A stretch of DNA of 64,000 bases from the NCBI RefSeq assembly GCF_007183175.1, contig NZ_AP019807.1:3530001-3594000 (forward strand), in the 5' to 3' direction. The DNA comes from Microbulbifer sp. GL-2. Its GTDB lineage: Bacteria; Pseudomonadota; Gammaproteobacteria; Pseudomonadales; Cellvibrionaceae. How positions within the stretch are numbered: position 1 is the first letter of the stretch; each line of letters starts with the position of its first letter. The notes below the pieces were generated by a model. That model was not told the DNA's origin and did no database searches. It saw only the letters and a program-made list of their open reading frames with translations. Made by a program: the position numbers and the translations under genes. Shown here one piece after another: positions 9,251-17,844 of this stretch.

Positions 9251-10300
9251 GTGGGTAGTGTTATACGGGCCAGTGTGCTGACAGGATATAGTGAGCTGGT
9301 GGAGTCTCTGGGTGGCGATCCCGCCAGCTTTTTCTCCGAGTTTAACCTGCCGAAGGATATCGTCTTATCTGATACTCGCTTAGTACCCCACGTTGATGTG
9401 GCGCGCCTGCTCGAGGTTTCCGCTCAGCGTTTGCATTGTAAAGATTTTGCCCTGCAGCTCGCTTCGAACCAGGGGGTCGATAGGCTGGGAGGGATTGCAG
9501 TCATTGCCTGTAACTCCACCTCGCCGCGGGAGGCCGTTGAGGCGGTGGGGAGATTTATGCCCCTGCACAGCCCGGCCACCCAGTTGTGCTTGAAGTCAGT
9601 GGGTGAGGGACTCTGTGAACGATTGGTGTTCAATCTGCTAGATCCAGCTTTGACCCGGTTTACCCAGATCCACGAACAGGCCCTTGGAAATGCACTGGCT
9701 ATGTTGCGTATGTTGATGGGAGAGGGTGCTGCACCTCAGAGAGTATTACTACCGCATAGTGCGCTCTCCAATGTGCGGCACTATCAAGACTATTTTGCCT
9801 GTCCAGTTGAATTCCAGTCCGGCTACTGTGCTATGGAGTTTCCCTCGGTACAGCTGGATAGCCAATTGCCGTCTGCCGACCTGGTGACCAGGCGGCTAGC
9901 TACCAGTTACCTTGAACAACAGTTTGTTTCCTCCGCAGCTTCGCTGGCAACCCAAGTGCGGGAATTATTGCGACAGTTGTTACCCACCGGAAAATATCAG
10001 GTGGCAGTGGTAGCAGCCCATTTGAACCTGCATCCCAGGACCTTGCAGAGACGCCTGGCGGCTGAAAGTCTGCGCTTTGATAGCCTCCTGGACGTAGTGC
10101 GCAGGGAGTTGGCCGCAGAATATTTGTCGGATGCGAGCCTTGCTTTGGGGCAGATTACCGGCTTGCTGGGATACGCCGAACAGAGTACTTTTCAGCGCTC
10201 TTGCAGGCGCTGGTTTTCAGATACTCCGCGCAATCACCGGCGCCGCCTGACATGTGTGAATCCTATTGACAGCAAGTGCGTAATTAGTACAAATCAATAA
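9251..10300 (+). CDS. AraC family regulator (arabinose-binding-domain/OruR-like type)
   Basis: A roughly 350-residue regulator with a long N-terminal ligand domain (HVDVARLLEVSAQRLHCKDF, typical of the Arabinose_bd family) and a C-terminal AraC helix-turn-helix pair: AAHLNLHPRTLQRRLAAES and ITGLLGYAEQSTFQRSCRRW. I favour GTG 9251, which has GGAGGGG immediately upstream; GTG 9233 would add six residues with no visible ribosome site. It probably controls the divergent monooxygenase and possibly the convergent DUF1254 gene, whose 3' end it overlaps by 7 bp. Effectors of this subgroup are usually small organic acids or hydrophobic catabolites. Family certain, target inferred. Confidence 0.88.
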   Translation: MGSVIRASVLTGYSELVESLGGDPASFFSEFNLPKDIVLSDTRLVPHVDVARLLEVSAQRLHCKDFALQLASNQGVDRLGGIAVIACNSTSPREAVEAVGRFMPLHSPATQLCLKSVGEGLCERLVFNLLDPALTRFTQIHEQALGNALAMLRMLMGEGAAPQRVLLPHSALSNVRHYQDYFACPVEFQSGYCAMEFPSVQLDSQLPSADLVTRRLATSYLEQQFVSSAASLATQVRELLRQLLPTGKYQVAVVAAHLNLHPRTLQRRLAAESLRFDSLLDVVRRELAAEYLSDASLALGQITGLLGYAEQSTFQRSCRRWFSDTPRNHRRRLTCVNPIDSKCVISTNQ

Positions 10301-11865
10301 TCTGTAGGTTCCACCTCTCCGGGACGCCAGGTTTTTTCCAGCCAAGGGCCGAGAGGGCCATATAGTCGCAGTATGACGAAAAAGCCTTTACCACGAACAG
10401 TTTCCAGCCAGTTGCTTTCAAAACCTTTTGGCGGCACAGGGCCGAAATAAATATCGTAGGAGCCATCCGCGTTCTTCTTGATACCTTTGCTCTGACTGCT
10501 GACAGAGGGGAACTTCTGGCTGGTCTGTAGCTGGGAGCGGGTCTGGCTGTCGTAGATGTTGACTGCCCAGAATGCGTTGACTGGGACATCGGGTGGAAGG
10601 TGGAGTTTGTATTTCTTGGAGCCATCAAAGGGCTCCTTGTTCTCGTCCACAAAAGCGATAGCGTAGTCAGAGCCCTTGCCCGGTTCTATGGCGGTCATGG
10701 CTGGACTAACCCCGGTATAGGGATAGAAATAGCTGACTCGGGCATCGCTGTTAATCGTCTTGCCGTCCGGCCCATTAAAGAAGATGTTCTTGCCGGGAAA
10801 GGCCATTACCCAGGCGCTATCGGTGCCAGGGTATATCTTGACGTCGGTAAGGGATTTATCTGTACGAGGATACCAGACGATGGAGCGAGCGATACCATTT
10901 CCAATTCCAACCGCATCGGTGAGTATCTTAATCATGCGTTCATCAGGGCTGAAAGCCTTGCCCTTTGCTATACCGATAGAGGCGAATAGACCACGGGTTT
11001 CCGGGTTGAGCATGCCTATCCATTCGTACTGGATAATTTCATTCAAGTGCGTATAGAACTTGTAGTTGTTGGGGTGGATGGTATTGAAAGTTTTACCCGA
11101 GGCGCTAATGAATACCATGCGCGGCGGATGGTTTTTCCTGGATAAGGGGTAAATCCTCAGGTTGTCCTTAACACTCTGAACGGCTTTATCGAGTGGCTGG
11201 TTACTGGGGGAGCGCATAAACACCCAAACTCGGTAAGAGCGTGGGTAGACGGGAAAGTAACCAAAGGGGAGGTTGCCTTTATAGTCCGGAGGCAGTACCA
11301 GGTATTTTCCACCGCGACCCTTGTCTGGGCCGGAGTTTCCTATGTCCTCCACATAACGAAACCAGGCATCATTGAAGGCGCCCATAACCTCGGGCGGCGC
11401 GTGCAATATTGTGGGCCCATCCCTTTTCAAGTCAAGGAAGGCCAAGGTGTAGATGGTGGATGTATTCCCGGTTAGAAACAGTGACTCGGAATTCATTAAT
11501 TGATCAAAAATGAGTACCTCATTGGCAGACTTGGCGCCCAGCGCTCGCCCACCTTTCATCAATGCGTGCACTGAGGCTCCTTGGATACCTTTCAGAAAGC
11601 TGTCTACTGCGCGCATATGATCCAGGTAGTCATATAATTTTTCTGCCGTCTCAGGAAATGGCGCACCATCACGAAATTTTAATAAACCGATACTGCTTTC
11701 CACTTCATCCGGGGTTCTGATGGATTCTATGGTATCCGGTCCCACATTGGCGCCAGTGCTCTCCACTGGTAATCCACAAACAAGAAACAGTGAGAGTGCT
11801 ATCAGTAATCCGCGCACGCCAGACAAGTGGGTCTGATGAAGCTCCAGCCGCGGCCAGCTGTTCAA
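10294..11865 (-). CDS. Secreted DUF1254/DUF1214 domain protein
   Basis: A 523-residue protein with an N-terminal signal sequence (LLIALSLFLVCGLPVESTGA), a DUF1254 domain (about residues 90-220: NTSTIYTLAFLDLKRDGPTI) and a C-terminal DUF1214 domain (about 390-510: NAFWAVNIYDSQT). These paired beta-rich domains are common in exported proteins of unknown activity near lipid or xenobiotic genes. The start is an unusual TTG at 11865, supported by a perfect AGGAGG eight bases upstream (11873-11878 on the minus strand). The 3' end overlaps that of the AraC gene in convergent orientation. No catalytic role can be assigned. Confidence 0.85.
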   Translation of the reverse strand: MNSWPRLELHQTHLSGVRGLLIALSLFLVCGLPVESTGANVGPDTIESIRTPDEVESSIGLLKFRDGAPFPETAEKLYDYLDHMRAVDSFLKGIQGASVHALMKGGRALGAKSANEVLIFDQLMNSESLFLTGNTSTIYTLAFLDLKRDGPTILHAPPEVMGAFNDAWFRYVEDIGNSGPDKGRGGKYLVLPPDYKGNLPFGYFPVYPRSYRVWVFMRSPSNQPLDKAVQSVKDNLRIYPLSRKNHPPRMVFISASGKTFNTIHPNNYKFYTHLNEIIQYEWIGMLNPETRGLFASIGIAKGKAFSPDERMIKILTDAVGIGNGIARSIVWYPRTDKSLTDVKIYPGTDSAWVMAFPGKNIFFNGPDGKTINSDARVSYFYPYTGVSPAMTAIEPGKGSDYAIAFVDENKEPFDGSKKYKLHLPPDVPVNAFWAVNIYDSQTRSQLQTSQKFPSVSSQSKGIKKNADGSYDIYFGPVPPKGFESNWLETVRGKGFFVILRLYGPLGPWLEKTWRPGEVEPTDY

Positions 11866-12680
11866 TGTCGGTACCTCCTTTTTGAAGTTGCCTTACGCAC
11901 GTTGAGTTACAGGTAAGTTAGGCTTCACTTGTAACCTGTCGTGTGCACAGCGACGGTTGCTGTGGGTAGTAGAACGCCACAAAGGGATGCATGAAAAATA
12001 GAATTTCGCCACTACATACTAGTCGCTTCGCGGGGGGAATATTAATCGGGGCGTATCATCCACGAGTTGGCGCTAAAAGCCATTTTTCGGAGAGTTGAAT
12101 GTGGCGGTAGAAAATAGAAAAAAATAATCATACTTGGTGAGTGGGGGGTCGGATGACGCTTCTATTTGATTGTTTTATGGGCAGGATGTGCGGGCTGCAA
12201 AAATTTAATTTAAATTACTCATCAAAATTTCCACTGTAACAAAATGTCATTGCTCTGTCTGGTTGCGTCAATTTTTTGGTGGGTATTACTGGGGGTGCTA
12301 TTAATATGGTGGTGCAGGTTAGTCTGAATGGATCGATTTTCTAATGGATTTTTTTTGTAGATTGAAAAGGGTTTTTCCTGGTTAGAGTCTGTACAGGAAA
12401 ATTTATTTTTAGAATTTTGTATGGTTGGGATAATTTTCTCAGAGAATGTTCTGTCTGTTTGTAATAGAAAGTCAAAGCAAAAAAACTTTAACAATTTTTG
12501 ACTTTTCTTAATTTCAAGTAGCTGAATAAAAACTCCATCACAGGATTTCAAGATAGTACTTGTCATTATGGAGAGCTAACTTTATAAAATGATCGTCCCA
12601 TGTGGGTGGCCCAGGTTGTTTTAGAGAACAGCGGGGAAGCCATAGTTAAAATAATTTTAGAATAATTGATTGGACTAAGA
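11866..12680. other. 815-bp AT-rich gap upstream of the biosynthetic operon
   Basis: No convincing gene. A 114-codon minus-strand frame at 12222-12566 is low-complexity and lacks a ribosome site. The gap must contain the promoter of the downstream operon and that of the DUF1254 gene. I see no clear operator dyad; a partial ACAGGT/ACCTGT dyad near 11909-11939 is close to the DUF1254 start and weak. Its length and AT richness mark the left boundary of the gene cluster. Confidence 0.5.
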
Positions 12681-14150
12681 ATGTTCTCGCTTGCCGACCT
12701 GTTCGATAAGGTTGTCGCTAATTCTTGGCATGGAAGCTTGGAAAGCCTGACCGGCGAAAAATTGACCGCACCTAAGTGTGAGAAAGCTCTGACTCTACTG
12801 CAGGAGTTCGAAACCGAACTCACCTGTGGGGATAGGATTGTAGTCAGAGCCCATAGCGATATTTTTACAATAGCGGCCATGTTAGCCGCGTGGCGACTTG
12901 GCCTGGCCGTAGTACCGGTAAAGGGAGATGCAAGTGAAGCCGCAGTACAATCTGTTGCTTCGGATTGCAATGCAAAAGCCATTTTTGAAAAAGGTAGAAT
13001 TGTTTCCTTGGGAACTTATCGCTCAGAGCAAAAACGCTTTGAGTTTTGTTCTGCCTCCAAGGTAACCGGAGTTGATCTCGCTCTGATTATTTATACTTCT
13101 GGAAGTACGGGCAGGCCAAAAGGGATCATGCTCACTCATCAGAATGTACTGACCTCACTGGAATCAATTACTCAGTATCTGCGGTTGACTGCGCAAGACA
13201 GGGTGCTTTGTCTTTCTCCGCTGTCCTTTGATTACGGTCTTTACCAGGTACTTTTTGCGCTTTACAAAGATTGTGCAACTGTACTGTACGATAAAACCTT
13301 TAACCCCATTCAAGTACTGACAGCGGTACCAGAGAATAAGGTATCGGTATTACCTATCGTTCCCGCGATGGGCGCCGCCTTGGCGAAACTGCTACCTCTG
13401 GTTAAGCCTGATCTCTCAATGTTAGGGAGTATCACCAATACTGGGGGGCATTTATCTGAGTTTGTCATTCGTGCCTGGAAAGAGTACTGCCCGGAACTGA
13501 ATGTTTTCTCAATGTATGGTCTTACCGAGTGTAAAAGGGCAATTTATCTGGAGCCCGAGCTTTGGGAGCAGAAAATGGGGTCTGTCGGTAAACCAATTCC
13601 TGGCCTGGATGCAAGAATTTTCCAGTACAACAGTGATGCAGATAGTTACCGTGAAGCGGTACCGAATGAGATCGGTGAGCTTTATGTACGTGGTTCAGCT
13701 GTCATGCAAGCCTACTACGATCCTAATGCCCAAGGTGGCGCGACTATTGTACATGGGCTGTACCGGGATGATAACTGGCTGGCCACTGGTGATTTATTCA
13801 GCCGGGATGAAGAGGGATTTTATTATTTTAAGGGCCGCTCAAAGGACCTGATCAAACAGGCTGGTTTTTGTCTTTTTCCCAAGGATCTGGAAAACCTCAT
13901 TGATGCCTGTTCGTTGGTTCATCTCAGTGTAGTGATGGGCTCCAAAGACAGATTTCAAAGTGAAATTGCAGTTTGTGTTGTGGAGCTTCATGACAACACT
14001 CAAGAGAACCAGCAGCAATTCAAGGAATGGTTAAAGGAAAATCTGGATGCCGATTACACGCCGCGAGAGATTAAATTCGCCGAAACCATTCAGCTGACTG
14101 CGAATAGCAAAATAGATAGAAAAATATTACAAAAAGAGTTGCAAGCCTGA
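12681..14150 (+). CDS. AMP-forming acyl/aminoacyl ligase, first gene of the biosynthetic operon
   Basis: ANL-superfamily adenylating enzyme of about 489 residues without a fused carrier domain. Core motifs are complete: P-loop TSGSTGRPKG near residues 139-148, MYGLTECKRA near 278, TGDLFSRDEEGF near 369, GRSKDLIKQAG near 383, and the C-terminal catalytic lysine region NSKIDRKIL near 475. Stand-alone ligases with a YGLTECKR motif include amino-acid-loading enzymes (such as prolyl-ligases) and the exosortase-A-associated ligase family; which applies here is not decidable by eye. It most likely loads a carboxylic or amino acid onto the free carrier protein at 24718. ATG 12681 is preferred over TTG 12666; neither has a strong ribosome site. 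The downstream decarboxylase follows after 130 bp. Confidence 0.88.
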   Translation: MFSLADLFDKVVANSWHGSLESLTGEKLTAPKCEKALTLLQEFETELTCGDRIVVRAHSDIFTIAAMLAAWRLGLAVVPVKGDASEAAVQSVASDCNAKAIFEKGRIVSLGTYRSEQKRFEFCSASKVTGVDLALIIYTSGSTGRPKGIMLTHQNVLTSLESITQYLRLTAQDRVLCLSPLSFDYGLYQVLFALYKDCATVLYDKTFNPIQVLTAVPENKVSVLPIVPAMGAALAKLLPLVKPDLSMLGSITNTGGHLSEFVIRAWKEYCPELNVFSMYGLTECKRAIYLEPELWEQKMGSVGKPIPGLDARIFQYNSDADSYREAVPNEIGELYVRGSAVMQAYYDPNAQGGATIVHGLYRDDNWLATGDLFSRDEEGFYYFKGRSKDLIKQAGFCLFPKDLENLIDACSLVHLSVVMGSKDRFQSEIAVCVVELHDNTQENQQQFKEWLKENLDADYTPREIKFAETIQLTANSKIDRKILQKELQA

Positions 14151-14280
14151 GTCTGGCAATTTTTTGTCAGGTCCACTGCAGGATATAAAAATAAAATAGC
14201 GTTGAGACTAATCAGTCATAAATACGATTGAAATATTGGCGCACTATAAAAATAACATTGAATTTGCTTTAGGGGACATC

Positions 14281-15429
14281 ATGAACGCTTCCTTGGAAAA
14301 GCTTGTTTCCCAGCTTGGCCAAAAAAGACAACACTTCTCAACTCCTTGTTACGTTTATTCGATTGAAGATGTTGCTAATAATTATAGAAAGCTCAAGGAG
14401 AGCCTGGGTACATCCCTGATTTATTCTTTGAAGGCTAATAGCTGCCTCGACCTTATTGTGCGATGTGGGCATATATTTGAGGACGGTATTGAGATCGCTT
14501 CGGTAGGGGAGTTGAACCTCCTTCCGAGGGGCGAGAGCCCCCGATATACCAATAACCCTTCAGCAGATAAGGCTTTTATCCGTGCGGCCATCGCCAGTAA
14601 ATGTACTTTAGTGGTGGATAATCTTTCCCAGCTGGAAATCATCAAGGAGTTCCAGGGCAAGAGACCGATTAACCCACTGGTCCTACGCCTGAATCCAAGT
14701 ACCCTCGACCAGTTTGTTGAGGCTCCTCGTGGAACCAGAAAAGACCACTTTGGCTTAGCTTGGGAAGACACTTTAAAAGCGCTCGAAACCTGTAAAGAAC
14801 AAGGCCTGGAAGTTGCCGGCTTTCACGTTTTTCGTGGATCGTATAGTTTTGCCAAGCTTGCAAGCTCCACAGCACAAGCGGCGCTCAAGATCGTTGAGGC
14901 GTTTGAGGAGACTCTAGGTTACAAAATCTCTCTGGTTAATTTGGGAGGGGGATTCGATTTAAATTGGGAAAGTGAAAATTTTGACTTTGTTCAATACCGA
15001 AACCTGCTTTCTGAATTTCCAGCCCATATCAATCTTGTCCATGAAAGCGGCCGGGCAATCATGGGAACCGCCGGATACTTTGTCACTGAAGTGCGTTACG
15101 CGAAATCGATAGAAAGTCGTCGCTACGGTGTTTGTAACGGCGGTATGGCCCAGAATTTTTTGTTGGCCAAAACAGAAAGCGCTTTTAAGCGATTCTCGCA
15201 ACCACTGATCTTGCGCGAGGGTAGGATAGTGGAACCCGAAGATAAGGTCGACAGCAGCTACCTGGTTGGTACATCTTGCAATAAAGAGGATGTAATTGGT
15301 GAGGTAAAAGGACTTGAGGTAAGGCCTGGAGACCTGGCTGTTTTTAGTCATTGTGGTGCCTATAACGCGAGTTATACCGTAGCGCCTTTCTTAACTCTGC
15401 CCCCTGCTAAATCCTACCTGATGGAGTAG
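14281..15429 (+). CDS. Fold-type III PLP-dependent decarboxylase (ornithine/diaminopimelate decarboxylase family)
   Basis: A 382-residue alanine-racemase-fold decarboxylase. Visible are the Schiff-base lysine in YSLKANS (K51), HVFRGSYSF near 182, the phosphate-binding LGGGFDL near 221, HESGRAIMGT near 254, the second-subunit cysteine in GTSCNKEDV near 331 and the tyrosine in GAYNASYT near 360. All catalytic landmarks of the family are present. ATG 14281 has AGGGGA five bases upstream, ruling out the longer TTG frame. Pairing with an AMP ligase resembles the ligase-decarboxylase pair of exosortase-A loci, but no exosortase gene is in the window. The substrate may be a free amino acid or one tethered to the carrier protein. 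Confidence 0.88.
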   Translation: MNASLEKLVSQLGQKRQHFSTPCYVYSIEDVANNYRKLKESLGTSLIYSLKANSCLDLIVRCGHIFEDGIEIASVGELNLLPRGESPRYTNNPSADKAFIRAAIASKCTLVVDNLSQLEIIKEFQGKRPINPLVLRLNPSTLDQFVEAPRGTRKDHFGLAWEDTLKALETCKEQGLEVAGFHVFRGSYSFAKLASSTAQAALKIVEAFEETLGYKISLVNLGGGFDLNWESENFDFVQYRNLLSEFPAHINLVHESGRAIMGTAGYFVTEVRYAKSIESRRYGVCNGGMAQNFLLAKTESAFKRFSQPLILREGRIVEPEDKVDSSYLVGTSCNKEDVIGEVKGLEVRPGDLAVFSHCGAYNASYTVAPFLTLPPAKSYLME

Positions 15430-15432
15430 TTC

Positions 15433-16473
15433 ATGGAATTGCAATCCATTGCTGGCGGCTTCGTCGCTCACCAGCTCGCATCGATTTCGCCTGTTCCTTC
15501 GACTTTTCAACGCCTTCTGGAGCGGGCCAGCATTCGCCTGTTCGATGCTTCAATGATTATTGAAGACCCGCTTACCGAGCTGGCGCCGTTGCGGGAACCA
15601 TCGGTAAAACAGCCCTTGGAACAGTTTGAGCAGACCTACGTAATCGATCAGATAATTGATAGGGTGCGGGATGAGGGGCTCTCCGAACACTTCCATGAAA
15701 TGATTGGCCTTTTTGGATCTGTCATGATGAGCCTGACTGCTACCGAAGAGCAATTAGCACAGGTTAACAGCTGGGTTGAGCAAGGGATTTTTGGTCATTT
15801 CCTGATGACCGATCCTGGTGGTCCCAGCCTGCAGAGTTGGAAGACCGAACTGCAGAGCTCAGATGAAGGTATGTTGCTCAATGTCAACAAAATTCATGGC
15901 ATCGAAGCACAAAAACTCGGCTTTGCGATGGTCGTTGCCAAACAGGCTGCACGTCCATTCCCAATTACGGTGATGTTACCGCCAGAGCTTTGCACCGAGT
16001 TGAACCAGCTTCCTGTTGGAGAATCTTTTCTGGATGGTAAGTTGCAACTTGGCAACTGTCGCGGCAGTGTTCCAATTTCCAATGAGATGCTGCTTAGCAA
16101 AGGCGGCCTGGGGAGTGTCAATCGTTTCCTAACACTGGTACGTCCTCGTTTTGTGAAGTCTTTAATGCACTTTGTGCTCTGGTTGAAAGACCAGGGCGAG
16201 GTGGAACTCTCAGTTGCAGATCAGGAGCATATCGAATACTTGATTTACCTGTGTAATGAGCAGACTTCAGCCACCATCTTCTCCATGCACAGTGTCAATA
16301 GGGTGCTGGCAACAAAGTTTGCCAGTAATGAACTCCTTTTGGATTTGGTTGCCACGGGTAAAGTCAAAAATATATCCCGTCAGCGTGATTTACTTGCGTT
16401 TACCAAGATGGAAGGAAGTTCCTACCGCTGCTTTTTCGAGATTTACAGTAAGGCGAAAGGGCACCGGGTATGA
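15433..16473 (+). CDS. Divergent acyl-CoA dehydrogenase-like protein
   Basis: A 346-residue protein with a remote acyl-CoA dehydrogenase pattern: GIFGHFLMTDPGGPSLQSWK (residues near 117-136) corresponds to the LTEPGxGSD flavin/substrate loop, followed by a middle beta-domain, and FTKMEGSSYRCFFEIY near the C-terminus sits where the catalytic YEGT motif normally lies, keeping a Glu. Overall conservation is low and the N-terminal helical domain is short, so it may be a pseudo-dehydrogenase or a partner of the full-length enzyme at 18857. It begins three bases after the decarboxylase stop and its end overlaps the next gene by four bases, so it is firmly in the operon. Confidence 0.6.
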   Translation: MELQSIAGGFVAHQLASISPVPSTFQRLLERASIRLFDASMIIEDPLTELAPLREPSVKQPLEQFEQTYVIDQIIDRVRDEGLSEHFHEMIGLFGSVMMSLTATEEQLAQVNSWVEQGIFGHFLMTDPGGPSLQSWKTELQSSDEGMLLNVNKIHGIEAQKLGFAMVVAKQAARPFPITVMLPPELCTELNQLPVGESFLDGKLQLGNCRGSVPISNEMLLSKGGLGSVNRFLTLVRPRFVKSLMHFVLWLKDQGEVELSVADQEHIEYLIYLCNEQTSATIFSMHSVNRVLATKFASNELLLDLVATGKVKNISRQRDLLAFTKMEGSSYRCFFEIYSKAKGHRV

Positions 16474-17306
16474 GCTTGTACTTGAAGTCTGCGGCCTTTA
16501 CTCCTATTGAAAATATTACGCATTTATCAAGTGGAAATTTGCAAGGAGCTTTCGGTGAAATTGGCAAGCTTATTTTAGAGCAAAGCTGTCGTGTGCTTGA
16601 ATCGATTTCGCCAGAGTTGAGGAAGGAAATTCGCCGTCACTTTATTTGCTCGACCATGATTGAGTTGCCCTTCACTACAGGGGCAATCACTGAATGTGAA
16701 TTGAATCCAATAGAAAAGTATCAGGGGGTTCCTGATGCCAGCTTTATTAATACTTACGAATGTGCTTCCTGGGGGTACAGTCTTCGCTATTATTTGCGGC
16801 AGAAACCCGATACCCGTTATGTAATAGTCAGTATCCTGGATGTCAATGTTCTGGACTTAAGCTTTTGGCAGAGTAATGAGAACTGGGGTAAAAGTGGGTT
16901 TGGTCTTTGTACTTTTCTGCTGGAGGTGGAGTCATTCCATAAAGACGATATTTCTGCTGGCTGTACAGTCACTTATAACACGACACCAGAGTTTGCAACG
17001 GTTATTCGCAAAATGGCGACTGGTAGAGATGAGCTAACCATATCGTTGCCTTTTTTCCCGGAAAATATTCGCCAAATATTCACCAAACTACTCAGCGGTT
17101 TCGATAAGCTTCCCGATCTTCATGGAAGGTGGGGACATTGTTTTGGCAGTGATCCATGGTTGAATATTATCAGTCATGGTGTTACTGGTGGGTTCTCACA
17201 GCGTAAAAAAATATTGGCCTGCTCTATTGCCTTAAATGGTTATTATTGCACCGCAGAAGTGTGTGTGGATCAACACAGTGCCTTTTATTTGTCGGAGGCA
17301 GTATGA
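16470..17306 (+). CDS. Thiolase-fold (ketosynthase III-like) protein, divergent
   Basis: A 278-residue protein with weak resemblance to KAS III/thiolase-fold enzymes. NTYECASWGYSLRYYL places Cys98 where the nucleophile normally sits, followed by a VIVSILDVNVLDLSFW strand and GKSGFGLCTFLLEV, which matches the FGDGAAA region in position. The C-terminal GRWGHCFGSDPWLNI and KILACSIALNGYYCTAEV resemble the end of the second thiolase half. It is shorter than a standard KAS III (about 320). The start overlaps the previous gene as ATGA, and the end overlaps the next as ATGA. It may form a heterodimer with the similar protein at 17845. Identification is by pattern only. Confidence 0.5.
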   Translation: MSLYLKSAAFTPIENITHLSSGNLQGAFGEIGKLILEQSCRVLESISPELRKEIRRHFICSTMIELPFTTGAITECELNPIEKYQGVPDASFINTYECASWGYSLRYYLRQKPDTRYVIVSILDVNVLDLSFWQSNENWGKSGFGLCTFLLEVESFHKDDISAGCTVTYNTTPEFATVIRKMATGRDELTISLPFFPENIRQIFTKLLSGFDKLPDLHGRWGHCFGSDPWLNIISHGVTGGFSQRKKILACSIALNGYYCTAEVCVDQHSAFYLSEAV

Positions 17307-17842
17307 GTAAGGTGATCGAAATTTTCGCTGCCTTGGTACGCAATCCTTACCCAGATCTGCCGAAACTCTGCGCCGCCAGGACCTTGCCATTGCAGGGAGA
17401 GATTGACTTCGAGGCCATTTCTGTTCTTCCGGTGAACAGCAATCCCATACGGCTGAACTATGCCGAGCACTACCGCCTGATTGTCGAATTGCTAGCCTGT
17501 ATCGACACTTTTGAAACTAATCCCGACACACTTCTACTCAGGATGCAAATGCCTGCAGGCGGCAGAATGCCTAAAGAATTTCTCGATGAGCGAGTGTTGA
17601 TGTTGCAGGATGTCAGTGGTGAGGAAGCAATCCTTCAGAGCGAAGGTAAATTATATATTGCTATTGAAGACACACTACCCCGACATCCACTTGAGGTGGG
17701 GGACAATAAAATCCGAATTCGAATTTTCTGTGGAGACAGCGCTCCAGATTTGTATGGGAATTTGGTGGATGGTGTTTCAGAAAAATTAAAAGAGCTTGGA
17801 TTTGATGCAGTAAAAACGACGATCAAGGAAAGGGCGGCGTAG
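17303..17842 (+). CDS. Small protein of unknown function between two ketosynthase-like genes
   Basis: A 179-residue soluble protein that I do not recognise. It has no signal peptide and no membrane segment. Features are a proline-rich start (VRNPYPDLPK), a central YAEHYRLIVELLACIDTF helix and a C-terminal alpha/beta part (IRIRIFCGDSAPDLYGNLVD). ATG 17303 overlaps the previous stop as ATGA, and the next gene starts two bases after its TAG. Its position between two thiolase-fold genes suggests a partner protein or accessory cyclase/dehydratase, but nothing in the sequence shows a catalytic motif. Confidence 0.6.
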   Translation: MSKVIEIFAALVRNPYPDLPKLCAARTLPLQGEIDFEAISVLPVNSNPIRLNYAEHYRLIVELLACIDTFETNPDTLLLRMQMPAGGRMPKEFLDERVLMLQDVSGEEAILQSEGKLYIAIEDTLPRHPLEVGDNKIRIRIFCGDSAPDLYGNLVDGVSEKLKELGFDAVKTTIKERAA

Positions 17843-17844
17843 AA

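Noticed and set aside
12222..12566. Minus-strand 114-codon frame upstream of the biosynthetic operon
   Set aside because: Low-complexity, Lys/Ser/Asn-rich sequence in AT-rich DNA, no ribosome site and no recognisable domain.
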